Shown here: positions 47,355-56,945 of the stretch, piece by piece | Layout: each line of letters begins with the position of its first letter | Position numbering within the stretch: position 1 is the stretch's first letter | Origin: Neisseria zalophi | GTDB taxonomy: Bacteria; Pseudomonadota; Gammaproteobacteria; Burkholderiales; Neisseriaceae | Assembly (NCBI RefSeq): GCF_008807015.1 | Contig: NZ_CP031700.1 | Location: 1,665,014 to 1,729,013, forward strand | Direction of reading: 5' to 3' | Length of the DNA: 64,000 nt | Notes under the pieces: model-generated | The model's database searches: none | What the model saw: the letters and a program-made list of their open reading frames with translations, nothing else | Told to the model about the DNA's origin: nothing | Position numbers and translations under genes: made by a program

Positions 47355-48154
47355 GGGCAAAACATCCGCTTAAATACCTGCTGCACAGTGCTGCACTGCC
47401 CAAAAGCAGCTTTTATTACCATCACGGATGCCCCGACCCAGACGAACAGGACAAAGCTACCGTTGCCGAAGTTTATGCCCGACATCAAGGGCGTTACGGA
47501 TACAGGCGGATTGCCGCCACTTTGTCATGGAATAAGAAAAAGGTTGCCCGTTTGATGAAACTGTTGCAATTGAAAGCCAAAGTGCGTCCGAAAAAAGCCT
47601 ACCGCCATCCGGCAATGGGAGAACCGTCGGATAATATTCTGAACCGCCGCTTTGAGGCGCAAAAACCTAATGAGAAATGGCTGACTGATGCCACCGAATT
47701 CAAGTGCAGCAATGGTAAACTGTATCTGTCACCGATATTGGATGTATTTAACCGCGAAATCGTCGCTTATGCGATGAGCCGCCGCCCGAACAGCGAGATG
47801 GTGGAAAGAATGCTGAATGATGCGGTCTGTAAGCTGACAAAGGCAGATAAAGTGCTGCTGCATTCCGATCAAGGTGTGCTGTACCGTACGGAAGCCTACC
47901 GCCGCACGTTGGCAGAACACGGCATAGTGAAAAGTATGTCGCGTAAAGGCAATTGTTGGGACAATGCACCGATGGAAAGCTTCTTTGCGATACTGAAGAC
48001 GGAATGCTTTTATCAGGAAGGCAAAGTTTCGACAACAGAGCTGATGCAGACAATAGATGACTATATACGATACTACAATCATGACAGATGTAGTTTGAAA
48101 TTGAAAAAGCTGAGTCCTGTGGCATACAGAACCCAGCTCGAAAAGGCAGCCTGA
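47333..48154 (+). CDS. IS3-family transposase OrfB (made as OrfAB by -1 frameshift)
   Basis: Catalytic rve-type domain of about 273 residues in the -1 frame. DDE residues are seen in WLTDATEF, LLHSDQGVLYRT and NAPMESFFAILKTE, with the usual C-terminal YYNHDRCSLKLKKLSPVAYR. I see no start codon in this frame for at least 90 bases before the slip site, and the first possible one (TTG at 47522) would cut into the domain. Expression as an OrfAB fusion is therefore expected. The segment after RYGYRRIAATLSW looks about five residues shorter than in IS150. Confidence 0.88.
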   Translation, partial: SEAVQALRAKHPLKYLLHSAALPKSSFYYHHGCPDPDEQDKATVAEVYARHQGRYGYRRIAATLSWNKKKVARLMKLLQLKAKVRPKKAYRHPAMGEPSDNILNRRFEAQKPNEKWLTDATEFKCSNGKLYLSPILDVFNREIVAYAMSRRPNSEMVERMLNDAVCKLTKADKVLLHSDQGVLYRTEAYRRTLAEHGIVKSMSRKGNCWDNAPMESFFAILKTECFYQEGKVSTTELMQTIDDYIRYYNHDRCSLKLKKLSPVAYRTQLEKAA

Positions 48155-48268
48155 AAAGGCTTTTATGTTTGTCCAAGATTTGGGGGGCAGATCAATTTTC
48201 AGACGGCCTAATTATTTATAGTTGCTGTTTATTCGGATTATATTCAAATACAGCAATAACTATATTTA

Positions 48269-48898
48269 TTAAACAGTTTCACTTACTTTAAGATTAGAAC
48301 CAAAAACTTTAAAGCGGTGCTCTAAAGGATCTAATTCCTTATCATCTGCAGGCCCCGCTATCCCGCCAAAAACCATTTGCGCATATAACTGCCATGAATC
48401 GGGAATCGACCATTCGGCAGCCACATATTCATCAATCATCGGATTATAATGCTGTAAATTGGCGCCTATACCTGCAGAAGCAAGTTTCACCCATATAGCA
48501 TATTGAACCATGGCGTTGGTTTGTGCCGACCAAGTCGGGAATAAATCCGCATAAGCTGGAAAATTTGTCTGTAAACCCCGAATAGCACTCTTATCCTCAA
48601 AAAATAATACCGTAGCAGCAGCTTTTTTAAATTTATCCACCTGTTGTCTTTTCTGCCCAAACTGATCACAAGCAACAATAGAAGTCAGTGCCTCTTTCGC
48701 CAGCTCCCATAATTTTTCATGTTCCTCACCGAACAACACAATCACACGGGTTGATTGGCAATTAAATACCGATGGTGCATGAAGCACAGTATGCCCTATC
48801 ATTGCAGTGATTTTTTCTTGATCTACCGGCAATTTTTTATCTAATGTATAAACCGAACGACGAATAGCTTCGGCATGTTGTAGTTCTTGACAGGGCAT
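48269..48898 (-). CDS. nitroreductase family protein, Hbn1/Frm2-like
   Basis: FMN-dependent oxidoreductase of about 209 residues. Segments typical of the subfamily: RRSVYTLDKKLPVDQEKI (FMN phosphate site), HAPSVFNCQSTRVIVLFGEE, and WVKLASAGIGANLQHYNP, followed by MVFGGIAGPADDKE near the end. The substrate is unknown; relatives reduce nitroaromatics or quinones. The ATG at 48898 is preceded by AGGA; a GTG five codons upstream is in frame. It is divergent from a LysR regulator that may control it. Its likely shared terminator was split by the IS. Confidence 0.88.
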   Translation of the reverse strand: MPCQELQHAEAIRRSVYTLDKKLPVDQEKITAMIGHTVLHAPSVFNCQSTRVIVLFGEEHEKLWELAKEALTSIVACDQFGQKRQQVDKFKKAAATVLFFEDKSAIRGLQTNFPAYADLFPTWSAQTNAMVQYAIWVKLASAGIGANLQHYNPMIDEYVAAEWSIPDSWQLYAQMVFGGIAGPADDKELDPLEHRFKVFGSNLKVSETV

Positions 48899-49253
48899 AA
48901 TGTTCTTCCTCACAATAAATTACTTTAATAATTGAAAACTTTTTATCACAAATGGTTTTCTTTATTATATTTATACATACAATAATATTTAAATATTCGC
49001 TGTAATTTTACATAAAACATACAGTCAAAATTTCAAAATATGGCAAAATATTAAAATTCAATATTCCCAAGCATAATAAATAACCAATAAAGAAAACAAC
49101 AACTAAAAATTAAAGTTATAATAATTTGTTTGACTATATTTTATTTTATATTTAAAAATAGCCATTTCCTGCTTATATGGTATATAGTATATAACTTTCC
49201 TCTTTATTAATATATAGATTCCCAATCAAAAGAACTTTTCCAGAAAAGAAATC
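48899..49253. other. AT-rich divergent region between nitroreductase and LysR genes
   Basis: 355 bases, well over three-quarters A+T, with no ORF. TTGACT at 49130-49135 with TAAAAA 17 bases on is the best candidate promoter for the regulator. Many T-N11-A arrangements occur because of base composition, so no LysR site can be named. Confidence 0.45.
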
Positions 49254-50162
49254 ATGGATACCTTATTTAGCTTAAAAGTATTCCGTCAGGTCATACAAAG
49301 CGGTAGTTTTACCCGCGCGGCCGACCAACTCAATATTTCCACGGCGATGGCCAGTAAACACGTTAACCATCTGGAAAAAACCGTGCAGGCAAAGCTGTTG
49401 CACCGTAACAGCCGTAATTTGCACCTTACCGAAGCCGGCGAAGAATATTATCAACAAAGTGCCTACGCACTTGATATGCTGGAAGCGGCCGCCCGAAAAG
49501 CGGCCAGCGGCAACAACAAACCGCAAGGCACCCTTAAAATCACCATGCCGCAATGGTTTGCCAACAAACGCTTTAGTAACTGGTTGGAAGAATACCGCCA
49601 ACGTTACCCGCAAGTTACCCTGAATTTAGACCTGAGCAACCATCATATCGATTTGATTGCAGAAGGTTTTGATTTGGCCTTGCGCGTTTCCAACACCCCC
49701 AACCCCTCGCTGATTGTCAAACCCTTAACCGATATCGAATTCATTATGGTTGCTTCTCCGGATTATCTGCGTCACCACGGCGTGCCGCAAACACCGGAAG
49801 AAATCAAAAATCATCCGGCCATATTGCCTTCCTATGTAGACGTTTCCAACGTGCAAATCAAAGATAAAGACGGCAACACACATGATTTTTCCCTTGATCC
49901 GGTAGTGTTAAGCAGCAGTACCTTGATGACTGGCAGCCTGATACGCTCCGGCGTCGGTATCGGCTATCAGCCTTTATGGTGTGTGGAAGACGATTTAAAC
50001 TCAGGCAAACTCGTGCGCCTGTTTCCTGATTACCAAGCACGCAATATCCGCTTATATGCCGCTTATGTGGACAGAACGTTTTTAAGTGCCAAAGTGCGTA
50101 GCTTTATCGATTTCCTCGAAGAAAAAACAACCTCTACGAGTAAGCCCCCCAAAGCTTTTTAA
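49254..50162 (+). CDS. LysR family transcriptional regulator
   Basis: The 302-residue protein has an N-terminal winged helix-turn-helix (SGSFTRAADQLNISTAMASK, about 18-40) and a linker helix. The periplasmic-binding-like effector domain follows (GTLKITMPQWFANKRFSNWL to about 290). It is of the CrgA/DsdC-like class of LysR proteins by overall pattern. The divergent nitroreductase gene suggests an oxidative or electrophile response; the effector is unknown. Confidence 0.93.
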   Translation: MDTLFSLKVFRQVIQSGSFTRAADQLNISTAMASKHVNHLEKTVQAKLLHRNSRNLHLTEAGEEYYQQSAYALDMLEAAARKAASGNNKPQGTLKITMPQWFANKRFSNWLEEYRQRYPQVTLNLDLSNHHIDLIAEGFDLALRVSNTPNPSLIVKPLTDIEFIMVASPDYLRHHGVPQTPEEIKNHPAILPSYVDVSNVQIKDKDGNTHDFSLDPVVLSSSTLMTGSLIRSGVGIGYQPLWCVEDDLNSGKLVRLFPDYQARNIRLYAAYVDRTFLSAKVRSFIDFLEEKTTSTSKPPKAF

Positions 50163-50194
50163 ACCGTTTTTAAACATATAGTTTCAAACAAACT

Positions 50195-50247
50195 ATTGAA
50201 TAATAAAGGCCGTCTGAAATCATTTCAGACGGCCTTTATTATTCAAT
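50195..50247. terminator. 53-base near-perfect palindromic terminator
   Basis: 26-base arms with one central base; each arm contains AATAATAAAGGCCGTCTGAA. It lies between convergent lysR-type and purC genes and serves both strands. The arms extend well past the uptake sequence. Confidence 0.9.
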
Positions 50248-50282
50248 TATGCCTGCATGGCACTTCATCGGTATTCAATCGA

Positions 50283-51143
50283 TTAACGAGTAAGCAGGCT
50301 TAATGCTTCCTGATACTTCTCAACGGTTTTCCGAATCACTTCTTCCGGCACTTTCGGTGCGGGTGCTTGTTTATTCCAGCCTCTTTGTTCCAACCAATCG
50401 CGCACAAACTGTTTATCGAAAGAAGGCGGATTGGTGCCGACACGGTATTGGTCTGCCGGCCAGAAACGGCTTGAATCCGGCGTTAACACTTCGTCCATCA
50501 ACGTCAGCGTACCGTCTTCATCAATACCGAACTCAAATTTGGTATCGCAAATAATGATGCCGCGTGTTTTGGCATATTCGGCCGCTTCAGTGTACAACTG
50601 AATGGCTTTATCACGCACTTGGGCCGCCAATTCTTTGCCGATAATTTTTTCGCAGGCTTCAAAGCTGATGTTTTCATCATGATCGCCCACTTCGGCCTTG
50701 GTCGACGGAGTAAAGATCACTTCCGGCAGCTGTTGTGCTTCCTGCATGCCCTCCGGCAGCGCGATACCGCACACCGCACCTGTTTTTTGATATTCTTTCC
50801 AACCGCTGCCTGCCAGATAGCCACGCACAATCGCCTCCACTTTTACCGGTGTGAGTTTTTTGGCGACTACCGCGCGTTTCTCAAGCGTTTTGGCTTCCGC
50901 TTCGGGCAATACATCGTAAACTGTATCGCCGGTAAAATGATTCGGCATAATATGCGCCAGTTTGCCAAACCAAAAATTAGAAATTTGTGTGAGTATCTCG
51001 CCTTTTCCCGGAATAGGATCATCGAGAATAACGTCGAATGCGGAAAGCCGGTCGGAAGCCACCATCAACATACGCTTATCGTCTATTTCATAAAGATCGC
51101 GGACTTTGCCGGAATAAATTTTTTTCAAACTGATTGAAGACAT
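50283..51143 (-). CDS. purC: phosphoribosylaminoimidazole-succinocarboxamide synthase
   Basis: SAICAR synthetase of purine synthesis, joining CAIR and aspartate with ATP. The 286-residue protein has [51 protein letters not shown] and [20 protein letters not shown] at 51143. Divergent from ppk1. Confidence 0.97.
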   Translation of the reverse strand: MSSISLKKIYSGKVRDLYEIDDKRMLMVASDRLSAFDVILDDPIPGKGEILTQISNFWFGKLAHIMPNHFTGDTVYDVLPEAEAKTLEKRAVVAKKLTPVKVEAIVRGYLAGSGWKEYQKTGAVCGIALPEGMQEAQQLPEVIFTPSTKAEVGDHDENISFEACEKIIGKELAAQVRDKAIQLYTEAAEYAKTRGIIICDTKFEFGIDEDGTLTLMDEVLTPDSSRFWPADQYRVGTNPPSFDKQFVRDWLEQRGWNKQAPAPKVPEEVIRKTVEKYQEALSLLTR

Positions 51144-51310
51144 GGTTTTCTCTTTATCGGAGGTTTTAGATCGGAAAATATTATTTTAACGGAAATCCCC
51201 CTCAAGCGTGCAGATTGTTCACAATCATCAGATAATCAAGCAAACCGATACCAATCTTTTCCACATTGTTTTTTGTTGTTCGCAAGCTTATATTAATGAA
51301 CAAATATCTA

Positions 51311-51343
51311 ATCAGGCCGTCTGAAATGTTCAGACGGCCTGAT
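51311..51343. repeat. inverted uptake-sequence pair in a divergent promoter region
   Basis: ATCAGGCCGTCTGAA and TTCAGACGGCCTGAT with little spacing, between the divergent purC and ppk1 starts, where no gene ends. It may lie in the ppk1 leader or simply serve DNA uptake. Confidence 0.8.
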
Positions 51344-51429
51344 ACTGCCGATTTATCCGTTCACAGGCAAAACACGTTATACTTTAGTCATTACCCTATT
51401 TTGCCATTGTTTTCTTCAAGGAACCCGCC

Positions 51430-53490
51430 ATGATGCCCGAACAAAACCGTTTACTTTGCCGAGAATTGAGCCTGCTGGCATTTAACCGCCGTGTTTTGGC
51501 ACAAGCACAAGATACACGCGTACCGTTGTTAGAACGTTTGCGTTTTTTATGTATTGTGTCATCCAATTTAGACGAGTTTTTTGAAGTGCGCATGGCTTAT
51601 CTCAAACGCGAGATGAAGCAAAATCCCAACACCCTGCTCGATAACGGTAAAACACCGGCCGAGACCATTGCTAATGCACAACAAGAAGCCCGTGCGTTAA
51701 TACGCGAACAATATGCTTTATTCAATGAAGTTTTACAACCGGCTTTAAGTAAAGAAGGCATTCATTTCTACCGCCGTCACAACTGGACGACCCAACAACG
51801 GGAATGGATCGAGGATTATTTCGATCGTGAATTGCTGCAAATCCTTACCCCCATTGGTTTGGATCCTTCCCACCCTTTTCCCCGACCGCTGAATAAATCC
51901 CTTAATTTTGCCGTCGAGCTGCTTGGTAATGATGCTTTTGGCAGGGCTTCGGGGATGGCGATTGTGCAGGCACCGCGTATTTTGCCGCGAGTGATTAAAC
52001 TGCCGCCTGAAATCTGTAATGGTGAAAGTGGTTTTGTATTCCTTTCCTCTATTCTGCATGAATATGTAGACAAACTTTTTCCGGGTATGGAAGTCAAAGG
52101 CTGCCATCAATTCCGCGTAACCCGCGACAGCGACTTAACCGTTGATGAAGAAGACTTGAAAAATTTGCGCACCGCTATTCAAAGTGAGCTGAAAGACCGT
52201 GAATACGGCGACGGCGTGCGCCTTGAAGTGGCAGAAACCTGCCCACCGCATATTTATGAATTTCTACTCAGCCATTTCAAGTTGGATAGATCTGAAATGT
52301 ATCAAGTAAAAGGGCCGGTGAATCTGGTGCGCTTAATGTCCGTACCCGATATGGTCGATCGCCCTGATTTAAAGTTTCCGCCCCGCACGGCGGGGTTGCC
52401 GAGAAGCGTTAGAAAAGGCAAACCCATTATTGAAACCATTGCATCGGCACCTTTATTGCTACACCATCCTTATCAGTCATTCGAGCCAGTTGTCCGCTTT
52501 ATTCAAGAAGCTGCTATCGATCCCGATGTGGTTGCCATTAAAATGACGATTTACCGCACCGGCAGCAATTCGGAACTGGTTAAAGCATTGCTGCACGCTA
52601 CTCAGGCAGGGAAAATCGTGACTGTAGTCGTGGAGCTAATGGCACGTTTCGACGAAGCCAATAACCTTAACTGGGCGCAACAGCTTGAAAATGCCGGCGC
52701 ACACGTGGTTTACGGCGTATTCGGCTATAAAGTCCATGCCAAAATGGCACTGGTTATCCGCCGTGAAAACGGTGTCCTCAAACGTTATGCCCACTTGGGT
52801 ACAGGCAACTATCACCAAGGCACCTCCCGCATCTATACTGATTTCGGACTGATTACCGCCGATGAAGAGATGACCGCCGATGTAAATACCCTGTTTATGG
52901 AAATCACCGGTTTAGGACAACCCGGACGTTTAAACAAACTGTATCAAAGCCCGTTTACCCTACACCCGATGATTATGGACAGTATCGAACGGGAACGGCT
53001 CAATGCCGAATCCGGCCGGCCGGCATGGATTATTGCCAAAATGAATTCGTTAATCGAACCTAGTGTTATCGAAGCACTCTATGCCGCCAGTGCTGCAGGC
53101 GTACAAATTGATTTAATTGTGCGGGGTATGTGCGCACTACGTCCCGAAGTGCCCGGTTTATCAGACAATATCCGGGTGCGTTCGATTATCGGCCGCCAGT
53201 TAGAACATGCCCGTGTATATTATTTCTACAATGACGGCGAAGAAGATACCTATATTTCCAGTGCCGACTGGATGGGTCGTAATTTTTTCCGACGAATCGA
53301 AACCTGTACCCCTATCGAGCAGCCTGATTTAAAAGCCCGTGTCATTCATGAAGGTTTAACCTTAGCCTTGCAAGACAACCGTCAGGCTTGGCTCATGCGC
53401 CCTGATGGTAGTTATGTCCGCGCAGAATCAGATAAAGATGGCAGCGAAAAAAGCTTGCAAGATGAACTTTGGGCTGAGTATGGCATTTAA
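51430..53490 (+). CDS. ppk1: polyphosphate kinase 1
   Basis: Reversibly polymerises the gamma-phosphate of ATP into inorganic polyphosphate at the membrane. The 686-residue protein has the N domain (CRELSLLAFNRRVL), a head domain and two phospholipase D-like C domains. The autophosphorylated His is in YKVHAKMALVIRR (about residue 437), with HLGTGNYHQGTSRIYTDFGL next to it, and SSADWMGRNFFRRIE near the C-terminus. The start is ATGATG at 51430 with an AAGGA site. Confidence 0.97.
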   Translation: MMPEQNRLLCRELSLLAFNRRVLAQAQDTRVPLLERLRFLCIVSSNLDEFFEVRMAYLKREMKQNPNTLLDNGKTPAETIANAQQEARALIREQYALFNEVLQPALSKEGIHFYRRHNWTTQQREWIEDYFDRELLQILTPIGLDPSHPFPRPLNKSLNFAVELLGNDAFGRASGMAIVQAPRILPRVIKLPPEICNGESGFVFLSSILHEYVDKLFPGMEVKGCHQFRVTRDSDLTVDEEDLKNLRTAIQSELKDREYGDGVRLEVAETCPPHIYEFLLSHFKLDRSEMYQVKGPVNLVRLMSVPDMVDRPDLKFPPRTAGLPRSVRKGKPIIETIASAPLLLHHPYQSFEPVVRFIQEAAIDPDVVAIKMTIYRTGSNSELVKALLHATQAGKIVTVVVELMARFDEANNLNWAQQLENAGAHVVYGVFGYKVHAKMALVIRRENGVLKRYAHLGTGNYHQGTSRIYTDFGLITADEEMTADVNTLFMEITGLGQPGRLNKLYQSPFTLHPMIMDSIERERLNAESGRPAWIIAKMNSLIEPSVIEALYAASAAGVQIDLIVRGMCALRPEVPGLSDNIRVRSIIGRQLEHARVYYFYNDGEEDTYISSADWMGRNFFRRIETCTPIEQPDLKARVIHEGLTLALQDNRQAWLMRPDGSYVRAESDKDGSEKSLQDELWAEYGI

Positions 53491-53828
53491 CATTCTATTT
53501 CCCATTATTTAGGAGGCCGTCTGAATATTTTTCAGACGGCCTCTTTCTTTGTTTTTAGATTTAGAAAAAATTTATTAATTTTTTAATATTTATCATAATT
53601 TAAATTTATATACTTTCATTTTATAAAAAGCCAAAAGCTTTTTTGCTATCCACAACAAAAATAAAACACAGTACCAACAATAATTAATTTAAGTATAAAA
53701 TATATGAATAATATTAAACTTAAGTGTGGAACAAACATACACTTCAAGTATCCAAAAAGATCATCAGGCAGATAATGATTTCTGCCCATTGGCTAATCAT
53801 TTATATATTGATAATAAGGATAAGCAGA
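53491..53828. other. intergenic region upstream of the anion symporter
   Basis: 338 bases. The ppk1 terminator comes first, then a very AT-rich stretch. An imperfect inverted repeat lies at 53718-53749: ACTTAAGTGT and ACACTTCAAGT, pairing with a single-base bulge. The repeat could be an operator in the symporter leader. No ORF is credible. Confidence 0.45.
53513..53548 (+). terminator. ppk1 terminator, paired uptake sequences
   Basis: GAGGCCGTCTGAA and its inverse, then TTTCTTTGTTTTT. Confidence 0.85.
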
Positions 53829-55298
53829 ATGGAAAATAAACTTGGCTTCAAGCCGATACCGGCAGTAATTGCTATTGCATTGGCGTTATTGATTTGGTTT
53901 GCTATTCCCGTGCCCGAAGGTGTCACACCGCAGGCATGGCATCTTTTGGCAATGTTTGTCGGCGTGATTGCCGCTATTATCGGTAAAGCTATGCCGATTG
54001 GTGCATTATCTATTGTCGCGATTATGCTGGTTGCGGTTACCGGCGTCACTTCCGACAACCCGGGTAGTGCTATTCAAGATGCTCTGAGTAGTTTTTCCAG
54101 TTCGCTGATTTGGTTGATCGGTATTTCCATCATGATTTCACGCGGTATTTTAAAAACCGGTTTGGGTGCACGAATCGGCTACCTGTTTATTTCGCTTTTC
54201 GGTAAAAAAACACTCGGTATCGGATACAGCTTAGCTTTATCGGAACTGATATTGGCACCGGTCACACCGAGTAATACCGCCCGCGGCGGCGGCATTATCC
54301 ATCCGGTGATGAAAGCCATTGCCTCCAGTTACGATTCCGATCCGGAAAAAGGTACGCAAGGCCGTATCGGCCGCTACCTTGCTTTGGTCAACTACCACAG
54401 CAATCCGATTACTTCAGCTATGTTTATTACTGCAACCGCTCCTAACCCGCTGATTGTAGATATTATTGCCAAAGCCACCAATTCTAATATCCATCTGAGC
54501 TGGGGCACTTGGGCTTTGGCTATGCTGCTGCCGGGTTTGGCTGCTATGTTGTTAATGCCGTTGGTTTTGTATTTCGTTTATCCGCCCGAAATCAAAGAAA
54601 CACCCAATGCCGCACAATTTGCCAAAGAGCGACTGAACGAATTGGGCCACATGAACCGTGGTGAAAAAATTATGCTGGGTATTTTTGCCTTATTGCTGAT
54701 TTTGTGGGCAGGCATTCCGGCCATGCTGTTGGGTGACGGTTGGCGTGTGGATGCCACAACCACGGCATTTATCGGCCTTTCTCTATTATTATTATCGGGC
54801 GTGCTATCTTGGGATGATATTTTGAAAGAAAAAAGTGCATGGGATACCATCACTTGGTTTGCCGCTTTGGTGATGATGGCAACATTTTTAAACAAACTCG
54901 GTTTAATCACATGGTTTTCCAGTGTATTGGAAAGCAATATTCAGCAACTCGGTTTAGGCTGGGTAGGCGCATCCACCCTACTCTTGTTGGCCTATATGTA
55001 TGCGCACTATATGTTTGCCAGCACCACCGCCCATATTACCGCCATGATGGGGGCTTTCTACGCTGCCGGTATCGCACTGGGTGCCCCACCGATGTTGTTT
55101 GCCCTAATCATGGCAGCCGCCTCCAGCCTTATGATGACACTCACCCACTACGCCACAGGCACATCACCGGTGATTTTCGGTTCGGGCTACACCACATTGG
55201 GCGAATGGTGGAAAGCCGGATTTGTAATGAGCGTGGTGGATTTATTGATATTTATCTTTATCGGCGGCATTTGGTGGAAAGTGCTCGGTTATTGGTAA
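53829..55298 (+). CDS. DASS-family sodium:dicarboxylate/anion symporter
   Basis: Secondary transporter of the divalent anion:Na+ symporter family, 489 residues with about 12-14 hydrophobic helices. Family motifs include the Ser-Asn-Thr hairpin LAPVTPSNTARGGGIIHPV (about residue 150) and the second half YMFASTTAHITAM followed by THYATGTSPVIFGSGY. It resembles the plastid 2-oxoglutarate/malate and bacterial citrate/malate carriers, so a C4-C6 dicarboxylate is the likely substrate. The ATG at 53829 has AAGGA upstream; a longer frame is rejected. Confidence 0.9.
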   Translation: MENKLGFKPIPAVIAIALALLIWFAIPVPEGVTPQAWHLLAMFVGVIAAIIGKAMPIGALSIVAIMLVAVTGVTSDNPGSAIQDALSSFSSSLIWLIGISIMISRGILKTGLGARIGYLFISLFGKKTLGIGYSLALSELILAPVTPSNTARGGGIIHPVMKAIASSYDSDPEKGTQGRIGRYLALVNYHSNPITSAMFITATAPNPLIVDIIAKATNSNIHLSWGTWALAMLLPGLAAMLLMPLVLYFVYPPEIKETPNAAQFAKERLNELGHMNRGEKIMLGIFALLLILWAGIPAMLLGDGWRVDATTTAFIGLSLLLLSGVLSWDDILKEKSAWDTITWFAALVMMATFLNKLGLITWFSSVLESNIQQLGLGWVGASTLLLLAYMYAHYMFASTTAHITAMMGAFYAAGIALGAPPMLFALIMAAASSLMMTLTHYATGTSPVIFGSGYTTLGEWWKAGFVMSVVDLLIFIFIGGIWWKVLGYW

Positions 55299-55321
55299 TA
55301 TAAACCTTACATAGTTATTAA

Positions 55322-55371
55322 TTCAGACGGCCTCCTCTACCTTCATCTAACTTTAAATGAGGCCGTCTGAA
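55322..55371. repeat. spaced inverted uptake-sequence pair
   Basis: TTCAGACGGCCTC (55322-55334) and GAGGCCGTCTGAA (55359-55371), just downstream of the symporter. Confidence 0.8.
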
Positions 55372-55393
55372 AAATATCGGCTTGATACCATCA

Positions 55394-55446
55394 AAAAATC
55401 CTCTGATTCCCGCTTAGATTAACTACGCAGGAATCAGAGGATTTTT
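55394..55446. terminator. bidirectional intrinsic terminator
   Basis: AAAAATCCTCTGATTCC and its perfect 17-base inverse with a 19-base loop; A/T runs on both flanks. It lies between convergent symporter and aminotransferase genes. Confidence 0.85.
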
Positions 55447-55469
55447 ATTTATATACAAGATATTATTTT

Positions 55470-56663
55470 TTACAATACTTTCACAATGCTTTCGCACAGA
55501 TAACGGATATTGTCTTCGGTAATCCCTGCCACATTGATACGGCCGGAACGTACGGCATAGATGGCAAATTCGTCTTTCAAGCGGTCAACCTGCTCGGAGG
55601 TTAAGCCTGAGAATGAGAACATACCGTTTTGTTTCACAATAAAATCAAAATCCTGCTTAGCACCGTATTCTTTCAACATATCCACAAATTTTTGACGCAT
55701 TTCTTTAATGCGACCGCGCATTTCATCCAACTCGGCAATCCATTGCGCTTTCAATGCTTCATCTTTTAATACCAAAGCAACCGTATTACCGCCATGTGAA
55801 GCGGGATTAGAATAAAGGGTACGGATAATAACTTTTACTTGACTGAAGGCACGGTTGGCCGCTTCTTCATCGGCAGCGACTAAGGTAAACGCACCGACAC
55901 GTTCGTTATACATGCCGAAATTTTTAGAATAAGAGCTGGCCACCAATAATTCTTTTTTCACTTTGGCAAATGCACGCAAGCCGTAGGCATCTTCTTCCAA
56001 CCCGTTGGCAAAGCCTTGATAAGCAAAGTCAAATAAAGGCAGCCAACCTTTTTCGGCAGACATTTTCGCCAATGTATCCCATTGTTCGGAGGTTGGATCA
56101 ATACCGGTCGGGTTATGGCAACAGCCATGCAATAAAACCACATCACCCTCACCGGCTTGGCTTAAATCTTCAATCAAACCGTCCCAATCCAAGCCATGGG
56201 TGTTTTTATTGTAATAGCGGTAATCGCGGATATTCACGCCCACCGCTTTGAAAATCGCATTATGATTAGGCCAGGTTGGCGCGGAAATCCAAATATTTTT
56301 AGCCTCGGTTTGGCGTTTGATAAACTCTGCCGCTACACGCAAAGCACCTGTTCCGCCCAAACTTTGTGCGGTTTTGGCACGTTTATTAGCAATGATTTCG
56401 CTATCGGCGCCAAACAACAATTTTTGTGTTTGCGCATTATATTCAGCCACACCGTCGATGGTTAAATAGTTTTTGGTATCTTCTGTTGCCAATAGGCGCT
56501 TTTCCGCCTCTTTCACAGCTTTTACAATCGGAGTTTTGCCTTGGGCATCTTTATAAACACCGATACCTAAATTCACTTTTCCGGAACGGGTGTCGGCTTT
56601 AAATGCTTCGCCCAAGCCTAAAATGGGGTCTGCGGGTGCGGCTTCGATTTTATCGAAAAACAT
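55470..56663 (-). CDS. tyrB: aromatic amino acid/aspartate aminotransferase
   Basis: PLP class I transaminase. The 397-residue protein is AspC/TyrB length and has [31 protein letters not shown], the PLP lysine in [15 protein letters not shown], and the arginine region [12 protein letters not shown]. The ATG at 56663 ([10 protein letters not shown]) has an AAAGG site. AspC and TyrB cannot be separated reliably by eye; Neisseria copies are usually called tyrB. Confidence 0.92.
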   Translation of the reverse strand: MFFDKIEAAPADPILGLGEAFKADTRSGKVNLGIGVYKDAQGKTPIVKAVKEAEKRLLATEDTKNYLTIDGVAEYNAQTQKLLFGADSEIIANKRAKTAQSLGGTGALRVAAEFIKRQTEAKNIWISAPTWPNHNAIFKAVGVNIRDYRYYNKNTHGLDWDGLIEDLSQAGEGDVVLLHGCCHNPTGIDPTSEQWDTLAKMSAEKGWLPLFDFAYQGFANGLEEDAYGLRAFAKVKKELLVASSYSKNFGMYNERVGAFTLVAADEEAANRAFSQVKVIIRTLYSNPASHGGNTVALVLKDEALKAQWIAELDEMRGRIKEMRQKFVDMLKEYGAKQDFDFIVKQNGMFSFSGLTSEQVDRLKDEFAIYAVRSGRINVAGITEDNIRYLCESIVKVL

Positions 56664-56879
56664 GCTTATACCTTTCTCAATCATTTTAAATAAACATAAC
56701 AGGTTATTTACAATTTCTATATCTTACGCTCATTAACAGAAGATGAAAACAGCCCGATTATGAAATTCACAAGCAAATATTCAAACTTATGAAACTCACT
56801 GTATTTTATCCACCAAGTATTTCAATATTTTTCAGACGGCCTCATTCTCATAAAAAATGAATATATATTAGTCTTAAAA

Positions 56880-56927
56880 AATCCGCCTCTCTTTTTATAC
56901 CAAAAATATAAAAAAGAGAGGCGGATT
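56880..56927 (-). terminator. terminator after the Tat flavoprotein gene
   Basis: AATCCGCCTCTC...GAGAGGCGGATT stem extended by T/A pairing, with a T run on the minus strand. Confidence 0.85.
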
Positions 56928-56945
56928 ACTTATTTTAAATTATCT

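Larger units (their letters stand above)
46951..48194 (+). mobile_element. complete IS3-family (IS150-type) insertion sequence
   Basis: 1244 bases. Imperfect terminal inverted repeats match at 21 of 25 positions: left begins TGAACTGCACCCCAAAAGTT (46951-46975), right read inward begins TGATCTGCCCCCCAAATCTT (48194-48170). A 3-base direct duplication ATT flanks it (46948-46950 and 48195-48197). It carries the two overlapping frames orfA and orfB with a DDE catalytic triad. Both ends, the duplication and the frames are intact, so the element looks recent and potentially active. Confidence 0.93.

Noticed and set aside
48899..49253. Possible small RNA or ORF in the AT-rich divergent region
   Set aside because: No stable hairpin with a T run and no frame of useful length; base composition alone explains the apparent promoter boxes.
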